From positions 1,271,001 to 1,335,000 of the forward strand of contig NZ_CP130318.1 in assembly GCF_032268605.1 (NCBI RefSeq): 64,000 nt of DNA, read 5' to 3'. Origin of the DNA: Paenibacillus aurantius. GTDB taxonomy: Bacteria; Bacillota; Bacilli; Paenibacillales; NBRC-103111. The notes beneath the pieces are model-generated. The model had not been told where the DNA came from and made no database searches. It worked only from the letters and a program-made list of their open reading frames with translations. Made by a program: the position numbers and the translations under genes. Numbering within the stretch: position 1 is the first letter of the stretch; each line of letters begins with the position of its first letter. Positions 26,988-35,315 of this stretch are shown one piece after another.

Positions 26988-27108
26988 TAGAGCCGAATTT
27001 CTTATAGAAAACGGGGGAACCATTGTACCATGGGGTGAATTTCGCATGTTATGCGAATAGGGGGCCTGTCGACCCGAATCCGTCAGCTAACCTCGTAGGC
27101 TGAATGTC
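26988..27108 (+). promoter_or_regulatory. Cyclic di-AMP riboswitch (ydaO/yuaA type)
   Basis: Key conserved blocks of the ydaO-yuaA class are present in order: CGGGGGAACCA (27013-27023), GGGGTGAAT (27032-27040), AGGGGGCC (27059-27066), and CCGAATCCGTCAGCTAACCT (27073-27092) followed by CGTAGGCT. AGCC (26991-26994) and GGCT (27098-27101) can close the P1 stem. In Bacillota, cyclic di-AMP binding turns such leaders off, which lowers potassium uptake. The following hairpin with a T-run at 27127-27151 is the expression platform, and ktrB is the first gene after it. Confidence 0.93.
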
Positions 27109-27126
27109 AGGAGCCATACCAGTCGG

Positions 27127-27151
27127 GCATTGGTTTTCCAGTGTCTTTTTT
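27127..27151 (+). terminator. Riboswitch-controlled terminator before ktrB
   Basis: GCATTGG (27127-27133), loop TTTT, CCAGTGT (27138-27144) with two G-U pairs, then CTTTTTTT. Confidence 0.75.
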
Positions 27152-27188
27152 TGTTGCCCAATTCCATGTAAGCAAGAGGAGAATGAAC

Positions 27189-28544
27189 GTGTCCAAACGA
27201 AAATTCAGTCTGTTCCGGCTGACCCCGCCGCAAATTCTGGTGATCGGGTTCGCCATTATCATCCTGACCGGAGCGGCGCTGCTGACCTTGCCGGTTGCCT
27301 CGACGGACGGCATCCACACCCCTTTCCTGGACGCCCTGTTCACCGCCACCTCCGCTACCTGCGTAACCGGTCTCGTCGTGGTGGATACCGGCACCCACTG
27401 GACCCTGTTCGGGCAGGTGGTCATCATTCTTCTCATTCAGATCGGCGGCTTGGGCTTCATGACCATGGGAACCCTGATTGCCTTGGTCATCCGCAAAAAG
27501 ATTTCTTTACGGGAGCGGCTTATCCTGCAGGAGGCGATGAACCAAGGAAGCATGGAGGGCATCGTCCGGCTGATCCGCCGGGTCCTTCTTTATGCCTTAA
27601 CGATCGAAGCGGCGGGAGCGGCGCTTCTGACGATCCGCTGGTCGTTCGATATGCCGTTCGGCAAGGCCCTTTATTATGGGGTCTGGCATGGCATCTCCAT
27701 GTTCAACAATGCCGGCTTCGACTTGTTTGGCGGAATCAACGGCAAGTTCAGCTCACTGACCGGCTATGTGGACGATCCCATTGTGAACTTCACGGTTATG
27801 GCATTGATCGTCCTGGGGGGACTGGGCTTTATCGTTATCGCCGACGTTCACGAATTCCGCAAAACGCGGAAGCTCTCCCTGCATTCGAAGGTCGTGCTGT
27901 CCGCCACCGCTTTCCTGATCGTCTTCGGGGCGATGGTCATCTGCGCCTTCGAATTCACGAATCCCGCTACGCTCGGGCCGCTGAGCCCGGCGGGCAAGAT
28001 CTGGGCATCTCTGTTCGCCTCGGTAACCCCGCGGACGGCGGGAGCCAATACGATAGATGTGGCGGGCATGAGGCAGGCGACCCAGTTTTTTACGGTCATT
28101 CTTATGTTTATCGGGGCCTCACCCGGATCAACGGGGGGCGGGGTGAAGACGACGACCTTTACCATTCTTATCGGAGCCATGATCGCCATGATTCGAGGGA
28201 AGGAAGACATCGTCCTGTTCCGCAACCGGCTGGCGAAGGACCGCATCTACAAAGCCATTACCCTTACCTTTTTCGCCTTGTTCCTGGTGGTCTTCGTCAC
28301 CATGCTGCTTTCGACAACGGAGGATTACTTCTTCCTTAAAATATTGTTCGAGGTCACGTCGGCGTTCGGTACGGTGGGGCTCTCCATGGGGCTTACCCCC
28401 GATCTCAGCACCATCGGCAAAATCCTCATTGCCCTGATGATGTTCATCGGCCGCCTCGGCCCGCTGACGCTGGCCTATGCATTAGGGCCTAGACCGGAGA
28501 AGGAATTATACCGATACCCGGAAGGCAAAGTAACGATAGGATAA
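27189..28544 (+). CDS. ktrB: Potassium uptake channel subunit KtrB (TrkH family)
   Basis: A 451-residue K+ translocating membrane subunit with four M1-P-M2 repeats. P-loop filter sequences are recognisable: SATCVTGLVVVDTG in the first repeat, FNNAGFDLFG in the second, TPRTAGANTID in the third and FGTVGLSMGLTPD in the fourth. The gating-loop-type SPGSTGGGVKTTT lies in the third repeat. Start: AGGAG at 27177-27181 suits GTG at 27189 (spacing 7) better than the ATG at 27183 (spacing 1). It lies behind a c-di-AMP riboswitch and before ktrA. Confidence 0.93.
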   Translation: MSKRKFSLFRLTPPQILVIGFAIIILTGAALLTLPVASTDGIHTPFLDALFTATSATCVTGLVVVDTGTHWTLFGQVVIILLIQIGGLGFMTMGTLIALVIRKKISLRERLILQEAMNQGSMEGIVRLIRRVLLYALTIEAAGAALLTIRWSFDMPFGKALYYGVWHGISMFNNAGFDLFGGINGKFSSLTGYVDDPIVNFTVMALIVLGGLGFIVIADVHEFRKTRKLSLHSKVVLSATAFLIVFGAMVICAFEFTNPATLGPLSPAGKIWASLFASVTPRTAGANTIDVAGMRQATQFFTVILMFIGASPGSTGGGVKTTTFTILIGAMIAMIRGKEDIVLFRNRLAKDRIYKAITLTFFALFLVVFVTMLLSTTEDYFFLKILFEVTSAFGTVGLSMGLTPDLSTIGKILIALMMFIGRLGPLTLAYALGPRPEKELYRYPEGKVTIG

Positions 28545-28574
28545 TGTCCCGCAGGGAGAAGGAGAAGACAACGT

Positions 28575-29237
28575 ATGAAACCAAGTCAGTATGCTGTCAT
28601 CGGGCTGGGCCGTTTCGGCTCCAGTCTTGCTAAGGAACTGGTCGAGCTGGGCTATGAGGTTCTCGGCATCGACAAAAATGAAGAGATCGTAGACGAAATG
28701 GATGCTTACCTGACCCATACCGTGGTAGCCGATTCCAATGATGAAGAGGTGCTGCGCTCACTCGGCATCCGCAACTTCGACTGCGCGGTGGTGGCGATCG
28801 GAGACGACATTCAAGCAAGTATCCTGACCGCCATTATTCTAAAGGACCTCGGGGTTAAGAAGGTGGTGGGCAAAGCTCTTTCCGCCCTTCACGGCAAAGT
28901 GCTCGAAAGAGTGGGCGTGGACCGGGTCATCTACCCGGAACGGGATATGGGGGTCCGGGTGGCCCATCAGCTCGTCTCCCCGAACCTGCTGGATTACATC
29001 GAGCTGTCCAAGGAATATACGATCGCCGAGCTTTCGGCCACCCGCAAACTATCCGGCAAATCGCTCAAGGAGCTGGACACCCGGGCCCGTTTCGGCTGCA
29101 GCGTCGTGGCCATCAACAAGAAGGACGGGGTCATCATCGCCCCGACCGCCGAGGATGTTGTGCAGGAGAACGACATTATGGTCGTCATCGGCACCAATGA
29201 GCAGATCGAAACGTTCGAGAATGCGGTAAACGCATAA
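28575..29237 (+). CDS. ktrA: Potassium uptake regulatory subunit KtrA (RCK)
   Basis: A 220-residue cytoplasmic ring-forming regulator. The RCK_N Rossmann domain has VIGLGRFGSSLA at about residues 8-19 and binds ATP/ADP or NADH. The RCK_C domain (about 135-215) binds cyclic di-AMP in several species. It follows ktrB by 30 bp in the same operon, so c-di-AMP may act both on the RNA and on the protein. Confidence 0.93.
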   Translation: MKPSQYAVIGLGRFGSSLAKELVELGYEVLGIDKNEEIVDEMDAYLTHTVVADSNDEEVLRSLGIRNFDCAVVAIGDDIQASILTAIILKDLGVKKVVGKALSALHGKVLERVGVDRVIYPERDMGVRVAHQLVSPNLLDYIELSKEYTIAELSATRKLSGKSLKELDTRARFGCSVVAINKKDGVIIAPTAEDVVQENDIMVVIGTNEQIETFENAVNA

Positions 29238-29259
29238 AACCAGAAAAGAGGCGCCCGGC

Positions 29260-30495
29260 ATGGAAAGCCACACTACGGTCATGATTCATCATATTCTTCT
29301 GCTGTTCATCTCCATCTGCCTTTTGGGCATGACCGCCGGCAAACTCGCCAGCAAGCTTAAGCTGCCCGACGTGGCGCTTTTTCTTTTTGCCGGCATGCTG
29401 GTCGGTCAAGGGCTGCACTGGATTAACGAGTCGAGCAGCTCGCTTACGAATCAGTTTATTCTAACGGCGGGTTCCGCCCTCATCCTGTTTGACGGGGGAC
29501 GAAACATCCGGCTCGGGGGGCTTCGCCGGGTCTGGCTGACGGTCTCCCTGCTGAGTGTGCCGGGGGTGCTGATCACCTGCGCGGTAACCGCAGCGGCGGT
29601 CCACTTCCTTCTCGGGCTGGATTGGATTTACTCGTTCCTCTTGGGAGCGATTATTTCCTCCACCGACCCGGCCACGCTCATCCCGGTGTTCAAGCAGGTG
29701 AGAATCCGGCCGAAGGTCAGGGAGACCGTGGAGAGCGAATCTGCCTTCAATGACGCGACGGGCTCCATCCTCACCTTCTCGATTCTCGCTGTCGTAACCG
29801 GAACCAAGCAGGTCACCCTGGCCTCCGGAGTGGCCGATTTCCTCACAACGGCCGTCGGCGGGATTCTGGTGGGCTGCCTGATCGGCTTTCTGGCTTCGTT
29901 CCTGGTGGCGCACATCAACCTCGGGGTTCTGCGGGACTATACGACCATCGCCATGATCGTGACGGCGCTCGCCGCTTTCCTGCTGGGCGAGTCCCTGCAT
30001 GTGAGCGGCTTTATGGCCACCTTCACGGCGGGTCTTCTTTGGGGCAACGCTTCCTTGTTCCGGCTCGATATGGAGGACAAACAGAAGGAGATGGAGCATT
30101 TCTCCGAGAATGTCACCATTATCATGAGAATGCTGATCTTCGTTCTGCTCGGAAGCCAGGTCAACTTCGCGGTGATCGGGCAGTACCTGTGGCCGAGTCT
30201 TGCGGTGCTCGCGGTTTTCCTGCTGATCGCCCGGCCTTTGACCGTTCTCGCCTCCACGCTTCCGGACCGTCGGGCGGGCTGGACGTGGAAAGAGATCGCG
30301 TTCATGTTCTGGGTGCGGGAAACCGGGGTTATCCCGGCCGCTCTCTCGGGCATGATCGCCGCCACGGGAATCGCACATGCCGACGTGATCGCCTCGGTTA
30401 CGTTCCTGGCCGTTCTTATTACCATTCTGCTTCAGGCAAGCACCACCGGCTATGCCGCCCGCCGGCTTGGTCTGGAAGAGGGAGCCGAACGCTGA
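29260..30495 (+). CDS. Cation:proton antiporter (CPA family)
   Basis: A 411-residue protein with about 12 membrane helices. ISSTDPATLIPVF and SESAFNDATGSI, with the Asn-Asp pair in helix 5, mark an electroneutral Na+(K+)/H+ antiporter of the CPA1/NhaP type. It is 22 bp behind ktrA and ends at a terminator, so K+ uptake and cation export share the c-di-AMP riboswitch. It could serve K+ or Na+ homeostasis. Confidence 0.87.
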   Translation: MESHTTVMIHHILLLFISICLLGMTAGKLASKLKLPDVALFLFAGMLVGQGLHWINESSSSLTNQFILTAGSALILFDGGRNIRLGGLRRVWLTVSLLSVPGVLITCAVTAAAVHFLLGLDWIYSFLLGAIISSTDPATLIPVFKQVRIRPKVRETVESESAFNDATGSILTFSILAVVTGTKQVTLASGVADFLTTAVGGILVGCLIGFLASFLVAHINLGVLRDYTTIAMIVTALAAFLLGESLHVSGFMATFTAGLLWGNASLFRLDMEDKQKEMEHFSENVTIIMRMLIFVLLGSQVNFAVIGQYLWPSLAVLAVFLLIARPLTVLASTLPDRRAGWTWKEIAFMFWVRETGVIPAALSGMIAATGIAHADVIASVTFLAVLITILLQASTTGYAARRLGLEEGAER

Positions 30496-30506
30496 GACCC
30501 TTTAGA

Positions 30507-30552
30507 AGAAAGGACGAGAATCCCTTGTACGACTGGGGAACTCGTCCTTTCT
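30507..30552 (+). terminator. Terminator after antiporter gene
   Basis: AGAAAGGACGAG / CTCGTCCTTTCT, perfect 12-bp arms. Confidence 0.75.
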
Positions 30553-30726
30553 ACTATAGAAGGGGAGGGACCTCTCTAACCGGAGGACGGCTGACCCGGA
30601 ACGATTGACTTCCCATTCCAGCACATCCGGCTCTCCAAAATGGTCAAAACATCAGGCTTTCATGTATATCCCATCCTCTCCGTGGAATTATAGGGGCTAT
30701 TGGGTCTTTTTTCTTTCCCGGGTCCA

Positions 30727-31629
30727 TCAGCCTGCATCCGTTCGGGCGAAATATTCCTTCGCCTTCTCCACGAAGAACCGGATGGCGCCGTCGCGGGCCG
30801 CTTCGTCGGTATAGACGAGCGAGGTCGTCCGCTTGGTCTGGATCAGCTCCGGCAGCTGGCGGATGCACAGGTCGTTGTTCTCCAGGAGGCGGCTGCGGAG
30901 ATAGGACATGGGCAGCAGGGTGGCCGTTCCCATCGTCGAGACCAGCCGGAGAATCGCTTCGAAGGAGTCGATTTCCATTTTGACATTGGGAAACACGTTG
31001 TGGCGGTGAAAAATCTCATCCATCATGATGCGGTACCACGTCCCTTTGGAGAATAGGATCATCGGGAGGTGATCCAATTCCCTCATCCCTACGGAGGAAG
31101 CCGAGCTCAGCTCGTGCAGGGCGGGGAGCACCAGGCAGAGATGGTCGTCAAAAAGAGAGTCGCAATGAAGCCCCGGCTGCTCGATATGGGAAGCCACGAG
31201 GCCTATATCGACCTTATGGTCTTTGACCAGGGAGACAATCTCATGCGTCTTGCCTGTGAGCGCCTTGATGTCGGTGTTGGGACTGCCGCCCGTGTAGAAG
31301 GAGATGAGATCGGGCAGCGTGGACTGGAGCGTAGTGAGACTAGCCCCGATGGTCAGGCTGGCGGGTAGCTCCCCGATCTTAAAGCGGTTCATGGCCTGGA
31401 TGAACTCCCGGTCGAGCTGGCGCATCTGGATCGCGTACTCGTAGCAGATTTGGCCCGCCCGGGTCAATTCGAGCCGCTTGCCCTTCCGTTCAAAGAGCCG
31501 GACGCCGAGCGACTCCTCCAGGTTCATAATTTTGCGAGACAGCGCCGGCTGGGAAATGTTCAGAAGCTGAGCGGCCCGATTCAGGCTCTGCTGCTCCACG
31601 ACATCCGCGAATACGTCCATATTTTCCAT
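30727..31629 (-). CDS. LysR-type transcriptional regulator (CcpC-like)
   Basis: 300 residues. N-terminal winged helix-turn-helix (about 3-62: QSLNRAAQLLNISQPALSRKI), then an effector domain with two periplasmic-binding-like lobes. It is divergent from sdhCAB. In B. subtilis the LysR protein CcpC controls TCA-cycle genes in response to citrate; this protein has the same style but the identity is not proven. Candidate operator repeats lie at 31661-31698. AGGAGGATG lies upstream of the ATG at 31629. Confidence 0.87.
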   Translation of the reverse strand: MENMDVFADVVEQQSLNRAAQLLNISQPALSRKIMNLEESLGVRLFERKGKRLELTRAGQICYEYAIQMRQLDREFIQAMNRFKIGELPASLTIGASLTTLQSTLPDLISFYTGGSPNTDIKALTGKTHEIVSLVKDHKVDIGLVASHIEQPGLHCDSLFDDHLCLVLPALHELSSASSVGMRELDHLPMILFSKGTWYRIMMDEIFHRHNVFPNVKMEIDSFEAILRLVSTMGTATLLPMSYLRSRLLENNDLCIRQLPELIQTKRTTSLVYTDEAARDGAIRFFVEKAKEYFARTDAG

Positions 31630-31660
31630 GCAAGGACATCCTCCTGCTTATGTTTTCTTG

Positions 31661-31698
31661 TTATAAGTAATTATAAGAAAATAGTATTTCCATTATAA
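31661..31698. promoter_or_regulatory. Triple TTATAA operator candidate between lysR gene and sdhC
   Basis: TTATAA occurs at 31661-31666, 31671-31676 (exactly 10 bp apart, one helical turn) and 31693-31698. Each is a 6-bp palindrome. This fits a tetrameric LysR-type regulator acting next to its own start. Confidence 0.4.
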
Positions 31699-31757
31699 GC
31701 TTGGGAAGAGTACTATTAAAGCATGTCACAATCCGTTCACAAGAATGAACGCTGCAC

Positions 31758-31786
31758 TTGACCCGGTTGTTAGGTTTCGATAAAAT
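31758..31786 (+). promoter_or_regulatory. Upstream sdhCAB promoter
   Basis: TTGACC (31758-31763), 17-bp spacer, TAAAAT (31781-31786). Confidence 0.6.
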
Positions 31787-31797
31787 TTGACATTTTA

Positions 31798-31826
31798 TTG
31801 ACGCTTGTACCCGGCGGGAGTACAAT
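31798..31826 (+). promoter_or_regulatory. Downstream sdhCAB promoter
   Basis: TTGACG (31798-31803), 17-bp spacer, TACAAT (31821-31826). Two tandem promoters 40 bp apart serve the operon. Confidence 0.65.
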
Positions 31827-31884
31827 GTTAGATGGTTTTGCTTCTAAAGCCGCTTCACCATTTAAGGGAGGGAACATGTAAACG

Positions 31885-32541
31885 ATGAGGGCCAATTCTT
31901 ATCATTACCGCAAAATTCATTCTTTGCTCGGGGTCATTCCGATCGGGTTTTTCCTGATTGAGCACCTGCTGACCAACTATACCGCGTTCAAAGAAGGGCA
32001 TCAGGGCTTTGTCGACCAGATCAACTGGCTGAACAGCCTGCCGCTCGTACTCGCTCTGGAGATCTTCGGCATTTACCTGCCGCTGCTTTACCATGGCGTT
32101 TATGGCCTGTACGTTGCCTATACCGCACGCAACAACGTGACGAACTACGGATATTTCCGCAACCTGATGTTTACGCTGCAGCGGATTACCGGGGTTATTA
32201 CGTTTCTGTTTATTGCCTGGCATATCTTCGAAACGCGCATTCAGGTAGCCCTCGGCAATGTGGCGCATGAAGATCTGGGCGTCCGGATGCACGAAATCGC
32301 CACCCAGCCTATCGTGTTCGCTCTGTATGTAATCGGAATCGTAGCGGCTTCCTTCCACTTTGCGAACGGAATGTGGTCTTTCCTGGTGGCCTGGGGGATT
32401 ACGATCGGCCCACGTGCGCAGCGCGTTTCCAGCTACGTGTGGATGGGCGTGTTCGTGGTGATGGCCGTTATGTTCGTGCTGTCCCTGAGCGCCTTCACCG
32501 GAACGGAATTCCAAGACACAGCATCCATTAAGCACGGCTAA
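31885..32541 (+). CDS. sdhC: Succinate dehydrogenase cytochrome b558 subunit
   Basis: A 218-residue membrane anchor with five helices and conserved histidines (H12, EHLLTNY, WHIFETR, ASFHFANG) that bind two hemes b, as in the B. subtilis enzyme. It passes electrons to menaquinone. AGGGAGGG lies 11 bases before the ATG at 31885; a tiny ATG-TAA pair lies between them (31876-31881). First gene of sdhCAB. Confidence 0.93.
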   Translation: MRANSYHYRKIHSLLGVIPIGFFLIEHLLTNYTAFKEGHQGFVDQINWLNSLPLVLALEIFGIYLPLLYHGVYGLYVAYTARNNVTNYGYFRNLMFTLQRITGVITFLFIAWHIFETRIQVALGNVAHEDLGVRMHEIATQPIVFALYVIGIVAASFHFANGMWSFLVAWGITIGPRAQRVSSYVWMGVFVVMAVMFVLSLSAFTGTEFQDTASIKHG

Positions 32542-32556
32542 GGAGGAACCGAAATC

Positions 32557-34317
32557 ATGGCTAATTCTAAAGTAATCGTAGTCGGCGGCGGTCTGGCCGG
32601 CCTGATGGCAACCACCAAAGCGGCCGAGGCGGGCGTGCAGGTCGACCTGTTCTCCCTAGTGCCGGTTAAACGGTCGCACTCCGTATGCGCCCAAGGGGGC
32701 ATCAACGGGGCGGTCAATACAAAAGGGGAGGGCGACTCTCCGTGGGAACACTTCGACGATACCGTATACGGTGGCGACTTCCTGGCTAACCAGCCTCCCG
32801 TCAAAGCGATGTGCGAAGCGGCTCCCGGCATCATTCACCTGATGGACCGGATGGGCGTTATGTTCAACCGGACTCCGGAAGGTCTGCTTGATTTCCGCCG
32901 GTTCGGGGGAACGAAGCATCACCGGACGGCTTTTGCCGGCGCTACTACGGGGCAGCAGCTTCTGTACGCTCTTGACGAGCAGGTACGCCGTTGGGAAACG
33001 GCCGGTCTCGTGACGAAGCACGAGCACTGGGAGTTCACGGGGATCGTCCTCGACGAAACCGGAGCCTGCCGCGGGATCAGCGCCCAGGACCTCCGCACGA
33101 TGGAGATTCATACGTTCCGTGCCGACGCCGTTATCATGGCGACAGGCGGTCCCGGGATCATCTTTGGGAAGACGACGAACTCCGTCATTAACACCGGTAC
33201 GGCGGCCAGCGCCGTTTACCAGCAGGGCGTTTACTACGCCAACGGCGAATTTATCCAGATTCACCCGACGGCCATTCCGGGGGACGACAAGCTCCGGCTC
33301 ATGTCCGAATCCGCGCGCGGTGAAGGCGGACGGGTCTGGACTTACAAGGATGGCAAGCCTTGGTACTTCCTGGAAGAGAAGTATCCGGCTTACGGAAACC
33401 TCGTTCCGCGGGATATTGCGACGCGGGAAATTTTTGATGTGTGCGTAAACCAGAAGCTCGGCATCAACGGCGAGAACATGGTTTACCTTGACCTGTCGCA
33501 TAAAGACCCTAAAGAGCTCGACATCAAGCTCGGCGGGATCATCGAGATCTACGAGAAGTTCATGGGCGACGACCCGCGCAAGGTTCCGATGAAGATCTAT
33601 CCGGCCGTTCACTATTCCATGGGCGGACTTTGGGTCGATTACAACCAAATGACGAACATCCCGGGCCTCTTCGCTGCGGGTGAGTGTGATTATTCCATTC
33701 ACGGGGCGAACCGTCTCGGCGCGAACTCCCTCGTTTCCGCTATTTTCGGCGGGATGGTGGCCGGTCCGAAAGCGATCGAGTACATCAAAGGGCTCGACAA
33801 GCATGCGGAAGATCTCTCCTCAAGCGTCTATGACAGCGAGAAGAAGAGACAGACCGAGAAATACGAAGGCCTGCTTAAGATGGACGGCAGCGAGAACGCC
33901 TATGTCATCCACCAGGAGCTTGGCGAGTGGATGAACAACAACATGACGGTCGTCCGCTACAACAGCAAGCTGCAGGAGACGCTGGACAAGATCCAGGAGC
34001 TGAAGCAGCGTTACAAGAAGATCAACATCACCGATACGTCCCGCTGGAACAACCAAGGGGTGGCGTTCACCCGCCAGCTCGGCAACATGCTGGAGCTTGC
34101 CCAAGCGATGACGCTTGGCGCCCTTATGCGCGACGAAAGCCGCGGGGCTCACTATAAGCCGGAATTCCCGGAGCGCGACGACGAGAACTTCCTGAAGACG
34201 ACCAAGGCCAAGTTCACGGCGAACGGCCCTCAAATCGAATACGAAGACGTCGACGTGTCCTTGATTCCGCCTCGTAAGCGTGACTACACCACGGATAAGA
34301 AAAAAGGAGGACATTGA
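32557..34317 (+). CDS. sdhA: Succinate dehydrogenase flavoprotein subunit
   Basis: 586 residues. FAD binding VVGGGLAGLMA at the N-terminus, the histidyl-FAD segment VKRSHSVCAQGG, catalytic HPTAIPG (near residue 235) and SARGEGGRVW, all as in SdhA/FrdA of Bacillota. AGGAGG precedes the ATG. 15 bp after sdhC. Confidence 0.96.
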   Translation: MANSKVIVVGGGLAGLMATTKAAEAGVQVDLFSLVPVKRSHSVCAQGGINGAVNTKGEGDSPWEHFDDTVYGGDFLANQPPVKAMCEAAPGIIHLMDRMGVMFNRTPEGLLDFRRFGGTKHHRTAFAGATTGQQLLYALDEQVRRWETAGLVTKHEHWEFTGIVLDETGACRGISAQDLRTMEIHTFRADAVIMATGGPGIIFGKTTNSVINTGTAASAVYQQGVYYANGEFIQIHPTAIPGDDKLRLMSESARGEGGRVWTYKDGKPWYFLEEKYPAYGNLVPRDIATREIFDVCVNQKLGINGENMVYLDLSHKDPKELDIKLGGIIEIYEKFMGDDPRKVPMKIYPAVHYSMGGLWVDYNQMTNIPGLFAAGECDYSIHGANRLGANSLVSAIFGGMVAGPKAIEYIKGLDKHAEDLSSSVYDSEKKRQTEKYEGLLKMDGSENAYVIHQELGEWMNNNMTVVRYNSKLQETLDKIQELKQRYKKINITDTSRWNNQGVAFTRQLGNMLELAQAMTLGALMRDESRGAHYKPEFPERDDENFLKTTKAKFTANGPQIEYEDVDVSLIPPRKRDYTTDKKKGGH

Positions 34318-34319
34318 TC

Positions 34320-35084
34320 ATGGCGCAAGCAGCAGCCGACAAAAAAATGGTCAAGTTTATTGTCACCCGACAGGACAGTGCGGATGCGAAGCCTTACACC
34401 GAGGAATTCGAAATCCCGTATCGCCCGAACATGAACGTCATCAGCGCCTTCATGGAGATTCAGCGCAATCCCGTGAACTCGAACGGGCAGAAGACCACTC
34501 CGGTATGCTGGGAGTCCAACTGCCTCGAGGAAGTATGCGGCGCGTGCTCCATGGTGATCAACGGCAAGCCGCGTCAGGCTTGTACGGCGCTCGTCGATAA
34601 GCTGGAGCAGCCGATCCGCATCGCTCCGATGAGCACGTTCCCGGTTGTGCGTGACCTCGTTATCGACCGCGGCCGCATGTTCGCCGCGCTGAAGAAGGTC
34701 AAAGCGTGGATTCCGATCGACGGAACGTACGATCTCGGTCCGGGACCTCGGATGGCCGAATCCAAGCGCCAATGGGCTTACGAGCTGTCGAAGTGCATGA
34801 CCTGCGGGGTCTGCCTCGAGGCGTGCCCGAACGTGAACGAGAAGACGGACTTCATCGGTCCGGCGGCCATTTCCCAGGTGCGTCTGTTCAACTCCCACCC
34901 GACGGGGGAGATGAACAAGGACGAGCGTCTGGAAGCGTTGATGGACGACGGCGGCATCGAAGGCTGCGGGAACTCGCAGAACTGCGTCCGCTCCTGTCCG
35001 AAAGGCATTCCGCTGACGACCTCGATCGCGGCCATGAACAAAGATACGACCAAGCACCTGTTCAAGCAGTGGCTCGGCATGTAA
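34320..35084 (+). CDS. sdhB: Succinate dehydrogenase iron-sulfur subunit
   Basis: 254 residues. The N-terminal [2Fe-2S] ligands are CWESNCLEEVCGAC plus a later Cys; the C-terminal ferredoxin domain has CMTCGVCLEACP and CVRSCPKGIP for the [4Fe-4S] and [3Fe-4S] clusters. The ATG at 34320 is 2 bases past the sdhA stop, behind AAAGGAGG. Completes sdhCAB. Confidence 0.95.
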   Translation: MAQAAADKKMVKFIVTRQDSADAKPYTEEFEIPYRPNMNVISAFMEIQRNPVNSNGQKTTPVCWESNCLEEVCGACSMVINGKPRQACTALVDKLEQPIRIAPMSTFPVVRDLVIDRGRMFAALKKVKAWIPIDGTYDLGPGPRMAESKRQWAYELSKCMTCGVCLEACPNVNEKTDFIGPAAISQVRLFNSHPTGEMNKDERLEALMDDGGIEGCGNSQNCVRSCPKGIPLTTSIAAMNKDTTKHLFKQWLGM

Positions 35085-35098
35085 GAGCTTTACCTTCC

Positions 35099-35139
35099 AA
35101 AAGCTTCCGTTTCTCCTTCCGGAGAGACGGAGGCTTTTT
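35099..35139 (+). terminator. Terminator after sdhB
   Basis: Long 18-bp arms (AAAAGCTTCCGT.. / ..ACGGAGGCTTTT) with a short loop and TTTTT. Confidence 0.85.
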
Positions 35140-35249
35140 GGTTATAGGAATGATGGAAGGGAAGGGCTGACAGAAGGTGAAGTCGTATGGATAGGAGGGG
35201 AGCGCGGGAAAGGGAGAGCGGGGAAAACGGACCAAGAGAGCAGAGAAAG

Positions 35250-35280
35250 AAAGCCCGCTCTGCGGCGCCGAGCGGGCTTT
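35250..35280 (-). terminator. Terminator after glycoside hydrolase gene
   Basis: AAAGCCCGCTC / GAGCGGGCTTT perfect arms; on the minus strand TTTC follows. Confidence 0.65.
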
Positions 35281-35315
35281 TCCCGGGAAATAATGAGGAT
35301 TCCTGTCGGATCGGC

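Noticed and set aside
27104-28339. Plus-strand frame of 411 codons overlapping ktrB
   Set aside because: Frame-shifted shadow of ktrB, starting in the riboswitch; sequence is low-complexity Arg/Gly/His.
29461-30378. Minus-strand frame opposite the antiporter gene
   Set aside because: Antisense to twelve clear membrane helices; charged low-complexity product.
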